Source: Gordius sp. MW1
Lineage: Eukaryota; Nematomorpha; Gordioida; Gordea; Gordiidae
Length of the DNA stretch: 64,000 nucleotides
Direction of reading: 5' to 3'
Assembly: GCA_964036665.1 (NCBI GenBank)
Contig: OZ038533.1
Coordinates: 17,294,575 to 17,358,574, forward strand
Both the position numbers and the translations under genes were made by a program. This document shows, in pieces, positions 1-19,425 of the stretch. Under the pieces are notes generated by a model, which was not told the DNA's origin, made no database searches, and saw only the letters and a program-made list of their open reading frames with translations. Each line of letters opens with the position of its first letter. Positions within the stretch are counted from its first letter, which is position 1.

Positions 1-1554
1 CACAACCGATTTTAAGTTTAACGTTAGGGCAAAATTTGTTTTCAATGACTAAGTGAAAGTAACCTAGGCCACCCGCCCCCCCCTTCCTTTGACTCATTAC
101 TACGGCTCCCCCCCCCCAAAAAAAATGAGTGTGCGTGCCCTCAGGCTGAAGGTTTTCCCCCATCCCTCATAACTATCTCATAGCTACACCTGCCTTGCAA
201 CGGTACTTTGTAATTAGGGGCAGAAGAGTAATAAAAATACAATTATTTAGCAGGAACTAGTGCGTACACAGGCATCTTTTTTTCATATTTATCAAAAAGA
301 AAATCTCTATAACATTTCTTATACGAATGATATGTCCTCCTAGCCATGCTATTAAATAAACGTAACAATTGAAGATATTTAAAAGAAAACCCGATGGGTC
401 TCGGACAAATTTATATGATCTTGGGAGGGTAAAATATTATTGGAACTAAATATTGCAGAAATAATTGTTAATAATTCAAAGCCGCCGGTGTAAGCATGGG
501 CATAGCCACACCCCGTCCCCTAACATTACTAGGGATTTTGTTTCACCCCTCCGTAAATTGCATAGCAAATAAATAGCTTCTCTGAAAATTGCAAAAGAAC
601 CTAGGTATGAGTTTAAAAAAACCTACCCGGGGATGCGAGGGTTTGATCAAGAACCTACAAGATAGTTTTTTCTCTCATAAGTGTTGCAAGTAATATAATA
701 TATAATAGTTAGCCTGAGGAATGTTCATATATTTAATATATATTAAGATACAAGAGCTAAAGCGAAAACTTTTAAAAATACACCATTTTATAGGAAACGA
801 TTTCAATGATATTTGTGCCCCAATTAATATTTCTCTATAATTTGTTAACCAAATAAAATATAGAACATAAAATTGTGAGACGGATGATATTGCATAATTT
901 TTTCTTAAAAACCAACAATGATTTTAGACTAATAAATGTATCGTATTACAATTACAAGCATTAAAATTCTCTAAAATTAATCTAACAAAGTTACGGGATA
1001 AATATTATTTTATATGTTTATATGTAAAAATTAATCAAAATTCAATGTGTTAAGTTGTGTATAGGACAGTAGCCAAACAACGCTTGATTAGAAATATTAA
1101 AATGTAGCGGGCCTTTTAAAAATTAATATAGTATGGCTTAAAGGCATGGGCGTAGCCAAGGCAGGGCAAGAAAAAGCGCCTGCCCCCCTTCCCCCCTTCT
1201 AAATCCAAATTTTGTTGAAGTTTTTAAAATTATGGCTAAAATTTCAAAAACTCATTATTTTGCCCCTCCCTAAATCATTATCATTGCTGGCTACGCCCAT
1301 GCTCATTGCTTTTCCCTAAATAAAGATAACATACCTGAATGATCTAAGTGGTAAATTAGAAAATATAAATAAAAAACTCGGGCCTTCGACCCTCGTGGGA
1401 AGGGGAGGGGGGAGGGGGAAGGGAAGGGCGAACTCTTCTATACTCTGTATAAAAGTAGCATATTTGCTATGCAATTTATGGGCGAGGAAGGTGGGAAGGG
1501 GCGAGAATGCCTATAGGGGGGTATAAAATGCAAAATGATTAGTTAATTATTTAT
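1..1554. other. Intergenic, repeat-derived
   Basis: No gene seen. Holds a partial hAT-MITE end (493-552), a full MITE (1145-1301), a G-rich stretch (1396-1430, runs of 3-6 G) and a copy of the 'GCTATGCAATTTATGGGC' end motif near 1467. Confidence 0.5.
1145..1301. mobile_element. hAT-like MITE, family A
   Basis: Ends CATGGGCGTAGCCA and GGCTACGCCCATG in inverted orientation; the inside carries the family blocks 'gcccctccctaaatcatta' and 'ttatggctaaaatttcaaaa'. No clear target duplication. Confidence 0.7.
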
Positions 1555-2310
1555 ACAAAAAGAGTCAAAAAAACGAGAAAAAAAACTTCGTTTCACAGTT
1601 TAGCCAATGGTCATTTTTTCATTGGTCAGCAGCCAGGATACGGTAAAAATGGACATAAATTTGTAAGAGTCAAAAAAAACGAAAAAAAATTTGATTTACA
1701 TTTTGGCCAATGGTCATTTTTTTTCATTGGTCAGCAGCCAGGACACGGTAAAAGTGGATATAAATTCATAGGAGTCAAAAAATCGAAAAAAAAATTTTCG
1801 ATTCACATTTTGGCTAATGGTCATAATTTCCATTGGTCAGCAGCCAACGGACGACCAAAAAGCCATATTATCAATGGTATTAACAAGAACAATCATAATA
1901 GTCAAAAAAAACGAAAAAAAATTTTCGATTCACATTTTGGCCAATAATCATTTCATTCCATTGCTCAGCAGCCAACGGACGGCCAAAAAGTCTTATTATC
2001 AATGGTATTAACAAGAACAATTTATTAATTTAAACAAAAAATAAAAAAAATTTGGCCTCTCCGGGATTCAAACCCACATCAGGAGAGGCATAGGCTTTTG
2101 TAGGGGGGGGGGCACAGGGACCCATATCAGTAGAGCCATAGGCTCTGCTAGGGGAGGGCATAGGGTAATTGTCAATGTTAGCCAAAAAAAACGAAAAAAA
2201 TAATTTCGATTCACATTTTGGCCAATGGTCATTTTTTTCATCGGTCAGCATCCAATGGACGGCCAAAAAGTCTTATTATCAATGGTAATAACAAGAACAA
2301 TCATAAGAGT
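1555..2310. repeat. Tandem repeat array, unit about 105-128 bp
   Basis: Five units start at about 1560, 1668, 1773, 1900 and 2182. Each begins AGTCAAAAAA..CGAAAAAA and contains TTCACATTTTGGCCAATGG and CATTGGTCAGCAGCCA. From the third unit on, each ends with TATTATCAATGGTATTAACA. A tRNA-like block is inserted between units four and five. Confidence 0.8.
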
Positions 2311-2345
2311 CAAAAAAAAAACCCGGGATTCGAACCCAAAAACTA
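2045..2345 (-). repeat. tRNA-derived SINE-like block
   Basis: On the minus strand, GGGTTCGAATCCCGGG (2323-2338) and GGGTTTGAATCCCGG (2060-2076) match the RNA polymerase III B box (GGTTCGANNCC) with T-arm-like flanks. A diverged half repeat lies at about 2110-2165. No A box or complete cloverleaf was found. Confidence 0.45.
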
Positions 2346-2475
2346 GTTAAACCATAAATTGCATAGCAATTAGTTATGGCGTTACACGTTCGGTGCGTTA
2401 CAGCGTTACACGTTCGGTGCGTTACGTGACTTCGGAAAATGGAAAGTGAGCCCATAAATTGCATAGCAATTAATA
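2345..2475. repeat. Fragment of foldback family with ATTGCATAGCAATTA ends
   Basis: CCATAAATTGCATAGCAATTA occurs at both sides (about 2351 and 2451), with a short tandem CGTTACACGTTCGGTGCGTTA duplication between. The same end motif borders the foldback at 37.07 kb. Confidence 0.55.
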
Positions 2476-3959
2476 ATAAAATTTGTAAAAACTTATAAAG
2501 AGTTACTTTATAATAGAAAAGATTGCTATTTGTTTTTTGAAACGAAAAAATATTTAATGAAATTGATTAAAAATTCTTTAAATTTTTATTCAATCACGTA
2601 AACATAAAAATATACTTTAAAAACTACAAATTTAATGAACTAGCCAAAAATTTAATTTGAATTAAGGTTTAAACTTTAAATAAGGTAAACACAGTTCAAA
2701 GTTTTATAATAAAAAAATACTTGTTTAAATTTTGTAAAATTAAAAGTTTTTCTCTTGAGTTTAAATGTAATTGTTTATTGTTTCAGGTTATACAAATAAT
2801 AAGAAACAGGCAAAAAAATTTAAATAGTTGTTTTAAATAAATTTTAAACATTATATTTATAATATATTTATTCAAACAACTTTTAGGCACTTTTAATATT
2901 CAAGGAATCGGGGCTAGTTATAGTCCGGGACTAATTTTCAATTATTTTTAAATATAAAAATCATAGTGTATTTTGTAAAAAAAATTTTACATGGAAAAAT
3001 AAAAATTAAAACATTATATAGAGTTAGAATTATTTTGGGGGGCTTCCAATACCCATGACAAAATTTTTTGTTTTGCACATAAATTTTCCTAAATTTGAAA
3101 TATTTTATCATATGAAGAGATTTTATATACAAAAACTGTAAATTTGTATTTGCAACCTAACATGTTAAATAATTATTTGAACAAAAATAAGAGGTGGGAA
3201 TAATCTAAGAGGGGCTAGAGCTAGCCATTTTATAAGTCTGCAAGGACTGGACCAGCTCCCCCTAAAACGAACCCGGTCAGGGCTGAGTAAAAAGTACGGG
3301 TCTGGGTTGAACTTAGATAAGTAAAACAATTTGGACTTGCAATGTGGTACTAATTAGTTTGATAAAGCAATAATATGTTACAAATTGCAATAAAGAAATT
3401 CGATTGTTTTCATCTTGAACTAAGTTTGATAATGGAAAATTTTAAGTAAGATGTTTATGGTTGACACCCATTGCTATCAAATTATTCAAATTGCCTCTAG
3501 AGTTTTTGTCATTTAAATTATGATTTTTTATGTGCAATAGATTAGTAACTTTATACACAGCGTTTTTTTATAAAAATAAAAAATTTGGGGGCCTGTTTTA
3601 TATTAGTGCTGGCCTGGTGCGGCGCAATTTTATTGTAAACTGCAGGCTGGATGCGACCCAAAAAATCAATTTTTTTGGGTATGGGCGGGCCGTAACTGAA
3701 AATGTCGGCCCATGCAGATCTCTAAACCATCATAGTATCTAACCTCATAAAGGAAAATGATAAGATTTAAAAAACAAAAATTTTGTTTACTTTTTAAACT
3801 TAGTTGAATTTGGAAGGGGTGTGTGCTTAGTCTTTGAAGCGTAAATAACGCGCATGGTAGGCGCCCGTATCATGTGAAAAGTCAACGAGGGTCACTACAT
3901 CTTCCTCACACGACTTTAATTAAAGAAACTAGTTTTTTAAGATTGAAACGATGTCAGTA
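2476..3959. other. Intergenic AT-rich sequence
   Basis: No gene supported. Holds a GC-richer patch (about 3590-3720) with GGGCGGGCC-type words, similar to dispersed patches at 9.2, 34.5 and 56.9 kb. Confidence 0.4.
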
Positions 3960-4560
3960 AAATGCAAAAAGGTTGCCGACACCTTCAGCAAGCGACGGGT
4001 CGATATAGCATGTGTATAAGAAACAAGATGCAAGGATGATAGGTCAAAGCTATAAACCTTACTTCAATGAAACGGTTAAAAATGGCGGGGCAATCATACT
4101 AACCCCACATATGCAAGATAAGTGGCCGATTTATGATGTTGGTACTTTGCATGGAAGGTCAAATGATTCATTTAGTGTCCGGTTATGCTCCTCAAACAGG
4201 ATGGATGGATTAAGAAAAACATGACTTTCGGGAAATATAAGGCAAAACGCTGCGCATGATACTCAGAGTTGAAATAGTTATAATTGAAACCGATATAAAC
4301 GGTCACATATGCAAGCAAGAGAAGGTTTTGAACGGTGCAATGGAGGATATGGATACGGATCGAAATACAATGAGGGCGAAGAAATATTGAAAATAGCTGT
4401 GACATTTGATTTGGCCATCACAATCACAAATACCTCATTTAAAAAGAATTTAAATCACCTAATAACTGACAAAAGTGGGAGTCGGTCCTCCCATATTGAC
4501 TTTTCTTAATAGCAAGAAAAGAATTAAAGAATGTAAGCGATTGTAAGGTCTTTTTAGAGA
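3960..4560 (+). pseudogene. RTE-type LINE endonuclease fragment
   Basis: Translated pieces match the AP endonuclease of RTE/BovB-like LINEs: VDIACV-ETR near 3998, NGGAIILTPHM near 4083, SGYAPQTGW near 4180, GGYGYGSKYNEGEEIL (4342-4392), then FDLAI, HLITDKSGSRSSHIDF and FLNSKKRIKECK. Several stops and frame changes; not functional. The same element resumes at about 6150 after an insertion. Confidence 0.75.
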
Positions 4561-5122
4561 AAAGTTATTTTATTGACATATTTATATATCTTAACATAAT
4601 ATTAAATACTACGATTATATAAAAATAATAATAATAATATTGAAAAACATTATATGAGTACATCTTCCTCTTTTTGAAGAGGCCAGGAATCTAAAAAAGA
4701 TTTGAAATGAAATTTTACAATAAAGATGGCTATTGATTGTTTAAAAATGCCGGAGAACATTTAGAGGGAGGGGATCGCCTGCCTATTTCTTTGAGTAAAG
4801 CCAACGCCATTTTTCCATAGGATCCTGAACAGGAGGAAACTATTGGGATAAAAATACTAGATCCAAGAGGGCCTTTATTTTTGGAGCTTGCGTTCATAAG
4901 CAACGGCCATGGTCATAATTAAGATTAGAGAGGGCAAATACAATGCATGTAAAATCCCATTTTAAAAGAAAACCGTTTTCCCATGGGACTAGTGAGGAAC
5001 CGTCAGGACGCAACCTTCAAGGGAAGGATGAAGGTTCAAGTATAGAGGAAATTTTAATTTTTTAAAGGGCTAACTGGATAATGGAATTAATTTAAAGTGT
5101 CGCAGGTGTCTAAAATTATTCA

Positions 5123-5183
5123 GCCTGTAGCTTAATGGGTGGCGTGCTTCTCCATCAACTAGCAGGTTGCAATTTTTACAGGC
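5123..5183 (+). other. Weak tRNA-like remnant
   Basis: GCCTGTA at 5123 pairs perfectly with TACAGGC at 5177, as acceptor arms do, and TAGCTTAATGGGTGGC resembles an A box. At 61 nt it is too short and the T arm does not fold, so at best it is a decayed tRNA or SINE head. Confidence 0.2.
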
Positions 5184-5209
5184 ATATGGTTTGGTATTTT
5201 TTTCCAAGG

Positions 5210-5990
5210 CGCAGTGCTATATTATAGGATAGCTCTCAATCCTCTAACGTCTAAATATATTGGTTTGATACCATCCAAACTTGCAGCAGAGTCAATTGGA
5301 AAGGAATGGATAGCTGCACTAATTTCTGAAGATTCTATAAGTTGGGGAAACAATACTAAGACAAATGTTTTGGGTGTTCAGCAAGAAGATGTTCATATGA
5401 TTCCTCAGTAGTGGTTACAATTAGATTGTTCACCTCTAAAAGTCTCATGGTCCCTTTTATTTTAAATGAATGAATTTTCCTGGATATCCTAGGTGCTGCT
5501 TGTTTTGGAATTGAATATATTAATTTTGCTTCATCAGGTGTAAAATCTGCAAGGGTATTAATAATGTCAAAATTCAATATTTTATATATAATTTTTTGTG
5601 ATAGGTTTGTCTCCTTAGATTTGGCTAGAGCTAAAATGTAATAAGAGAATTCAATTAATTTTTCCCATGCAACAATGTTGTGGATCACTTATAATAGTAT
5701 TTAGCAAGTTTATAAAAAATTGTTGCAAACAAGGCCGTGCTCCTTTTGGAATTCTTGGAATTGTGGGGGTGAAGCCATGTGCCAAAAGGAATTTACTCCA
5801 CGTGGAATCCAGAAGCTCCTCACTAATAAACATTATTAGGGGTAGCTGGGAATGTATTAAAGTTAGGTATAATGTCAATATTATTATTAGATTCGATTTC
5901 TAATGCCGTAGGCGGACATATTATATATTTATTGGGGGGGGGGCATACCAGATGGCTATTGCAGCTCAGCATAGACTTGTTGTGACGAAC
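5210..5990 (-). pseudogene. LINE polyprotein fragment (N-terminal side of reverse transcriptase), nested in the RTE copy
   Basis: On the minus strand: FLLAHGFTPTIPRIPKGARP (about 5735-5795), AWEKLIEF, then IKGTMRLLEV and EESYEHLLAEHPKH, and after a frame change PIDSAASLDGIKPIYLDVRG (about 5230-5290). These are the linker and first reverse transcriptase blocks of the LINE family whose later part is at 63.1-64.0 kb. Broken in at least two places. Confidence 0.65.
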
Positions 5991-6149
5991 TAAGTCATCT
6001 CCAAGGCGAAAACACAAAAGCCTAATAGATTCAATGGAAAAATCATGGTAATTTAAAGGATGTTTTTAATGTCAAATAATGAACGGCTGCAGAAAGATGA
6101 TTAGCAATGCTAACTATTTATGGAACAATATAGCTAACATGGTATCAGT

Positions 6150-7055
6150 AACGAGAAGTGTTCTAAGAGAAGGCAAACCAGGAATACAGAAAGATATAGA
6201 GACATGGTGGCGGAAGAGGACGTGCAGCGCCTAGTCAAGTTGAAAAGAAAGCTTTACAAATTATGGTCAGGCAACAGAAATAAAGAGACAAGATTGGCAT
6301 ATGTGAAAGCTAAAAATGAGCGTTGTATAGCCAAGGTCAGATGTCTACGAGAATTTGAACGCTAAGTTAACTAATAAAGAAGGGAAAAGAATGATCTACA
6401 AAATTGCAAAGACCAGGATAAGGAACCCAAAGAATGTGGTAAACGTAAAAACCATAAAGAGCAAGGAAGACATCACTCTAACTCTGGACCATCAAATTAT
6501 AAATCGTTGGGAAGAATTCTATAACAAATTATAAACAGTGAAATGGATTTTCTGACCACTGCGAATGCAAAAATTATAAATATGACCGAGTTAGAAGTGA
6601 CAGAAGAAAGGTTAACCAGGTGTTACAAAGATGACCATGGGTACAGCGGTGGAATATACCTATGGAAGGTTTCAAAATGCCAGGGAAGTTGTTTAACAAA
6701 CCACTTGCAAGTAAAGGAAAGCTATACCAATCTATAAAATAAAAGGAGATGTACAAGAGTGCAATAACTATCGGGGATAAAATGAGTCAGATCCGATTAA
6801 GAGAAAGTTGGTTGTAAGAATATTGAGATGGTATGGCCATTTGAAGAGATGGGAGGAAAGTGACCTGGCAAAACGTACCAATAAGATGCAAATCGAAGGT
6901 AAGCGAAACAAAGGAAGGCCTAAGCTGACATGGAAACATAAAATAGGTATGGACTTGAGAAGGTACGAGCTAAAATGAAGCTGGTGTAAATATGGAATGC
7001 GTGGAGAACTAATTAAAGCAGCCGACCCCAGAGTGTGACAAACAGCTATAGGGGT
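6150..7055 (+). pseudogene. RTE-type LINE, middle and C-terminal parts
   Basis: Readable pieces: LVKLKRKLYKLWSGNRNKET and LAYVKAKNE (6220-6330), KIAKTRIRNPKNV (6400), RWEEFYN (6510), a reverse transcriptase start block ending KGDVQECNNYRG (about 6742-6780), then, after loss of most of the domain, LRWYGHLKRWEESDLA, EGKRNKGRPKLTWK and IKAADP (6825-7035). Continues the endonuclease fragment at 3960-4560. Confidence 0.75.
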
Positions 7056-7206
7056 AAAAGACTGGTCAAAAACTCATCTTACTGTAGATTTTGTCTTTTA
7101 TGGGTACATAAGTCAGGTTGTAATCTTGACCTATTTTGTATTTTTAATGGGCATAATATAATGATATTACATTTGCATTTCTATTAAAAAAAATGAAAGT
7201 TAGTCT

Positions 7207-7358
7207 CATGAGCGTAGCCACCATTGGAATTAGAGGGGGCAATAATGATTTAGGGAGGGGCAAAATGAACATTTTTTGAAATTTTAGCAATATTTTTAAT
7301 AAATATTAACAAATTTTTGGATTTGCAGTTGTTTCCTCCCTCCTTGGCTATGCCCATG
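7207..7358. mobile_element. hAT-like MITE, family A
   Basis: CATGAGCGTAGCCA...TTGGCTATGCCCATG ends; internal 'aattagagggggcaataatg' and 'atttagggaggggcaaaatg' blocks. Confidence 0.75.
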
Positions 7359-8010
7359 GTTGTTATAAATTGTAAAAATAGTAAATTTCTATATCTTAAA
7401 TAAGGGTATGACTTTCCCTAGGCGCTTTTAAAATTTTTAAGGTTTATTTTGAAACTCATTTTGTAAAAAAACTATGCAAAAAAATCTCATATATTTTTCT
7501 ATAGTCTAAATACACCTTACAATAGAAAATTTGAAAAACTTTTTAGTTTTTGTTGAACGCAATTTAATTTTTTATAGCCATTCTAGCTCCTTTTTCTTAG
7601 TAGCAATTATTTTGCAGTGATTGTAAAAATATATTAAACGATTATAAAAAGAAAGGTTACTGTCTTCCAGTTAAAAAATAAAAGGTTCACATTAAATTTT
7701 TATAATATCATATCCTGTAACCTCGTCACGAGCATATTCAAAGTTTTTTTTAAACGTTTTCCAATTTAAGTTTTCATAACATTTTCAAATAAACGACATT
7801 TCCTTGACCGGTATATATATCCTAATTTACAAATATATAATTATACCTTTGATGTTATACCTAATGTCAATTATGCAAATAGCTTTGTCACATCAAGTCA
7901 AAAATAAGAATAAGAAACGTTTTATAACTATGAGTTAGACTTCTTCGACCTTATATATATAAACAATTTACTTTGTATAAATTTATTTTGAATCCATTTC
8001 TTTTAAAATA
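7359..8010. other. Intergenic, upstream of the vWA gene
   Basis: AT-rich with no gene seen; contains the putative TATA box at 7952-7963. Confidence 0.4.
7952..7963 (+). promoter_or_regulatory. TATA-like box upstream of the vWA gene
   Basis: A TATATATATAAA-type run lies about 50-60 nt before the ATG at 8011 of the vWA gene. Spacing suits a core promoter with a short 5' UTR. In AT-rich DNA such runs are common, so this is inference from position only. Confidence 0.35.
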
Positions 8011-15755
<7,745 letters not shown>

Positions 15756-17810
15756 TCAGTTCTACCGGTCTAGCATCCACCTATATATTCAGCATTTAAA
15801 ATCATTGCACTCTCATTGTCAACACAATTACATCTAAACTATTTAAACTGTTCAAATATTAAAAATAAATATAAATTCCCAAAAATGTCATCTATTATAA
15901 ATAGAAGGGCAACGTTTACACATAAATAAATCTTGATCATAAACACAATCCGAGTTTATATATTTATGCTGTATACTTATTCCATTTTTATTCTTTTTAA
16001 AATTTAAGCTAGAAATTTTTGATGGCTAGAGCTCTATATGCAACTTGTAAACATATTCTTTTACAGAAAAATAAATAAAATGACATTACGAATTATTAAA
16101 ACATGTGATAACAATACAATGAAATAACTTTAAAAATCAGCATTTCTGCCTCAAAGCGTGACATAATTTTTATTATAGCTAACTGGTTATTAGATGAGTC
16201 ATAAAGATTCTTTCTTCAATAAAATGGTTAAACTGCCTTTAACTACGCATCCTTCACTATTAGATTAAAAAATTTAATTCTAAATACAAGATTTTACAAA
16301 ATTAAGCTCAATTTTTTATAACTTTGTAATTAAAACTTTTATTTTCTCTCTTATGGTCTTAGCTTAAAATTTAATATTATCGCTACTGATCCGTGTACAC
16401 TTCCAAAAAATCTTTGCTCCTTTGACGGTTTGCCAATTTCGCATATGCATATTCAAATTAAAGCGATGATGTATAGGTAAACAAATTTTTAAAGCTTTTT
16501 ATGGGACTTTAAAATATAAAATTTATTATTGTAAAAACTATTAACTTTTAAATTTTTGTACGTAATATATCATTTATATTAAGTCTCAAATATATTTAAA
16601 ATGTCTGAAGATAAATTTACTTACTGGTTAACCTCTGCTCTATTATTTTTGCAAAAATATTTAATATTTTAATTTGCATGTTATTTTATATAATGTAATA
16701 ATTATCTACCATTGGCAGAATTGCTAATATGTTTTTATATATTTAATTCTTATTTATGATACTGGATGTTTATATTTTGTGTTTGTGAATTAATGAAATT
16801 GATTATTTAATTGAATTAGCTTTGATTTTTAAAATCATTATTTTCAATATTACAACCTCTTCAAATTGCAATTTTGTTAATATTTAAATTTTGTTGATAT
16901 TTGTTATAAATATATTTAAGTATATGCCTTTTTTAAAACAAATATCTTGATGATATGTTATTTTTATTACATATTAAGACAATAACATTTAAAATTAACT
17001 AATTTTATTTCAAAATGTAATCTATTTTTTTTATATTTTGTATATTAAAAACTTTCTAATTATACTATTTAATCATGGTTACTTTTAATTTTTCCAGTTT
17101 CAATAACATACAGCTATAATATACGAGTTCAGAGTGAAATTGTATCTCTTACAAACATAGACTACTTACAAACAACACCCACCTCACCTTCCCCTCCTTT
17201 CCCTTCCCTTCATATTCTCATACATTGACACAAAACAGTGCAGTGCTGGAATAACACTGCACTGGGTTATGTCAATTGTTGTAGTGTGTGTTGTAATACC
17301 AAGCAGACCCTAATCATAAATGTCCCCTTTATGTTTTAAAGTATTACAGCAGTCATATATTGTGTAGTAGTGGTATAATAGAAGTAGAGTTATATTTTGT
17401 TGCTTTGTTTCCTCTACCCTCCCTGCTATTTGCTACCCATTATCTACTACCACCACCACTTTGCTAAACAAATAATAATAGTTACGCCATACTCTCTCTC
17501 TCCTTCTTAGGATGCCAGGAAACCTCTTAAGTCTAATAAATTTCGAAATTTTAATACATTTTGATACACAAAATATACTCCTTGATGTAAGAATTGGAAT
17601 TTTTAGTGCGACAGATGAGGTCCTTAAATTTTAAATAGCGAGTTGAGATTCGCTTAAACCAATTGTATTACTTGATTATAGTTGAATTAGATCGTAATGC
17701 TGATGGCGATAATGTATCCTTTCTCTATTTAAAACGTTAATACTTCGGAAATTTCTGCCATTTTTCTTAAATAGTTATAGCGAAATGTAGGAAATTTAGT
17801 TTGTCCTTAT
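15756..17810. other. Intergenic AT-rich sequence
   Basis: No coding signal seen. Contains a perfect 10-bp hairpin (CAGTGCAGTG at 17236, CACTGCACTG at 17255) and a C/T-rich stretch at 17170-17215. Confidence 0.4.
15864..15869 (+). terminator. Poly(A) signal of the vWA gene
   Basis: AATAAA about 109 nt after the stop codon at 15753-15755. Confidence 0.45.
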
Positions 17811-18189
17811 CAGTGGCGTAGCTAGGGTGGAGCCCAGGGGGCCCGGGCCCACCCAAGAGCAAAAACCGGGCCCCATGGCCCCCCCAAGGGAAAAATCTTG
17901 GGCCCCTGGGCCCCGTACGCCATTTTTTTTATTTTATCTGAATTAAGAAAAATTATGAAGATTATAATTTTGTTTTTGAATATTACTTTTAATTATAATA
18001 TAAAGCCCAAATATTTGGTTAATAAATGCAATTTCAACGGTTAATAGCCTAATATTAACTTTAAATGATATTAGAAATGGGGATCACTCTCAAATCTTTA
18101 TAATAAGGCGAAAGATTTAGCTTTAATTTTTGATTTAGTACCTTCTAAACGTATTAAAACCAAAAAAGTATGACACTTTTTACTCTTTT

Positions 18190-18315
18190 GAATCAACCAA
18201 TTCATTAATTGATTTCAAAATTGATTTATATTATCCTATCATCGATAGAATAATAGCTGAATTAATCCTAAGATTTTCGGAAATTAATTGTAATTTATAT
18301 AGGTCCTTAGAATGT
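18190..18315 (+). pseudogene. hAT transposase fragment
   Basis: Reads LYYPIIDRIIAEL followed by RFSEIN, like the segment before the C-terminal region of ZMYM/TTF-type hAT transposases. Cut off by the MITE starting at 18318. Confidence 0.5.
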
Positions 18316-18317
18316 TT

Positions 18318-18490
18318 CATCGGCTTAGCCAGCATTTGAATTAGAGGGGGGCAATAATGATTTAGGGAGGGCCAAAATGATTATTTTTTCAAATTTCAGC
18401 CATAATTTTAATAGATTTCAACAAATTTTTGGATTTAGAGGGGGGGGCGGCCGCCCCTCCCTGCCCCCCCCCCCCCTGGCTATGCCCATG
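18318..18490. mobile_element. hAT-like MITE, family A, nested in the hAT element
   Basis: CATCGGCTTAGCCAGC...CTGGCTATGCCCATG, flanked by GAATGTTT and GAAGGTTT (7 of 8 match). Confidence 0.8.
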
Positions 18491-18621
18491 GAAGGTTTAA
18501 ACCATTCATCCCCTTTTTTGCGATAAATCTCTTTTATCAGAAGTAATAACAAGAATTAAAACTGCAAGACTGCCGAAATAATAGTGGCGAAAAATTATGT
18601 AATATATTATAATTCTTTACT

Positions 18622-18933
18622 TTGAATAAAATAAAATGCAATGATATTTTTTCACCTATTAAAATTTTGCCCTCAATAATATTCCCAAATTTTATTATTT
18701 TGATTGAAACAATTTTAACTATCCCAATAACTTCATGTTCATGCGAAGGATCGTTTTCATTGCTAAAACGGATTAAAACTTATTTTTGTTCCACAATTGG
18801 ACAAGATTGGTTATCTTCCATAGCTTTATTCAGCTTAGAACATGACTTTATAAATGTTATTCCCCCGGATGATATTATAAATTCGTTTGCAACATCGAGT
18901 AAAAGGCGTAATAAACTATTACTAAAAGACTAA
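18622..18933 (+). pseudogene. hAT transposase C-terminal dimerisation domain
   Basis: Open for 103 codons. ILTIPITSCSCEGSFSLLKR is the conserved hAT dimerisation motif, followed by GQDWLSSIALFSLEHD and PPDDIINSFA. Upstream transposase parts are broken by the nested MITE. Confidence 0.8.
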
Positions 18934-19214
18934 TTTTAATATTTAATGAAAAATTATCTGGGCTTTTAAACTTGTTTTAAACTTTTTAACACTTTCAAAA
19001 TATACTAAAATATTATTAAATTTACGAAAATTCCATCCTGGATTCAATAATTGTCGATCTCACATGCTTATTGTTTAACATATCTTGCATATTTTTATGT
19101 ACCACATGCACATATAAAGCCAATGATTTTCCAAAAAATAGTTTTTACATCATTATTTCCCCTTTATTAGTGAAAATTAATATTAATAACAAATTCCTGA
19201 ATTTTATATACAAT

Positions 19215-19425
19215 TGTTAACGCATCCAAACTTTCAAGGGGTAAAAATCCCCAAAAAATTCCTTTTGGTGTGCCATTGAATTCAACAAAATGTACACAAA
19301 CGCTAAGTTGTTCTGTGCATCTCACATCTCTAATTTCATCTAAAATTATTAAATAAAATTTTGATTCATTTAATTTTGACAGAATATTTTTTAAGGTTCA
19401 TTTAGCCGTTAAATTTATTAGTTCA
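19215..19425 (-). pseudogene. hAT transposase core fragment, opposite strand
   Basis: Minus-strand reading LDEIRDVRCTEQLSVCVHFVE plus GTPKGI matches the DUF4371-like core of ZMYM-type hAT transposases (consensus DET-D-S--EQLS). It points opposite to the C-terminal fragment in the same element. Confidence 0.6.
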
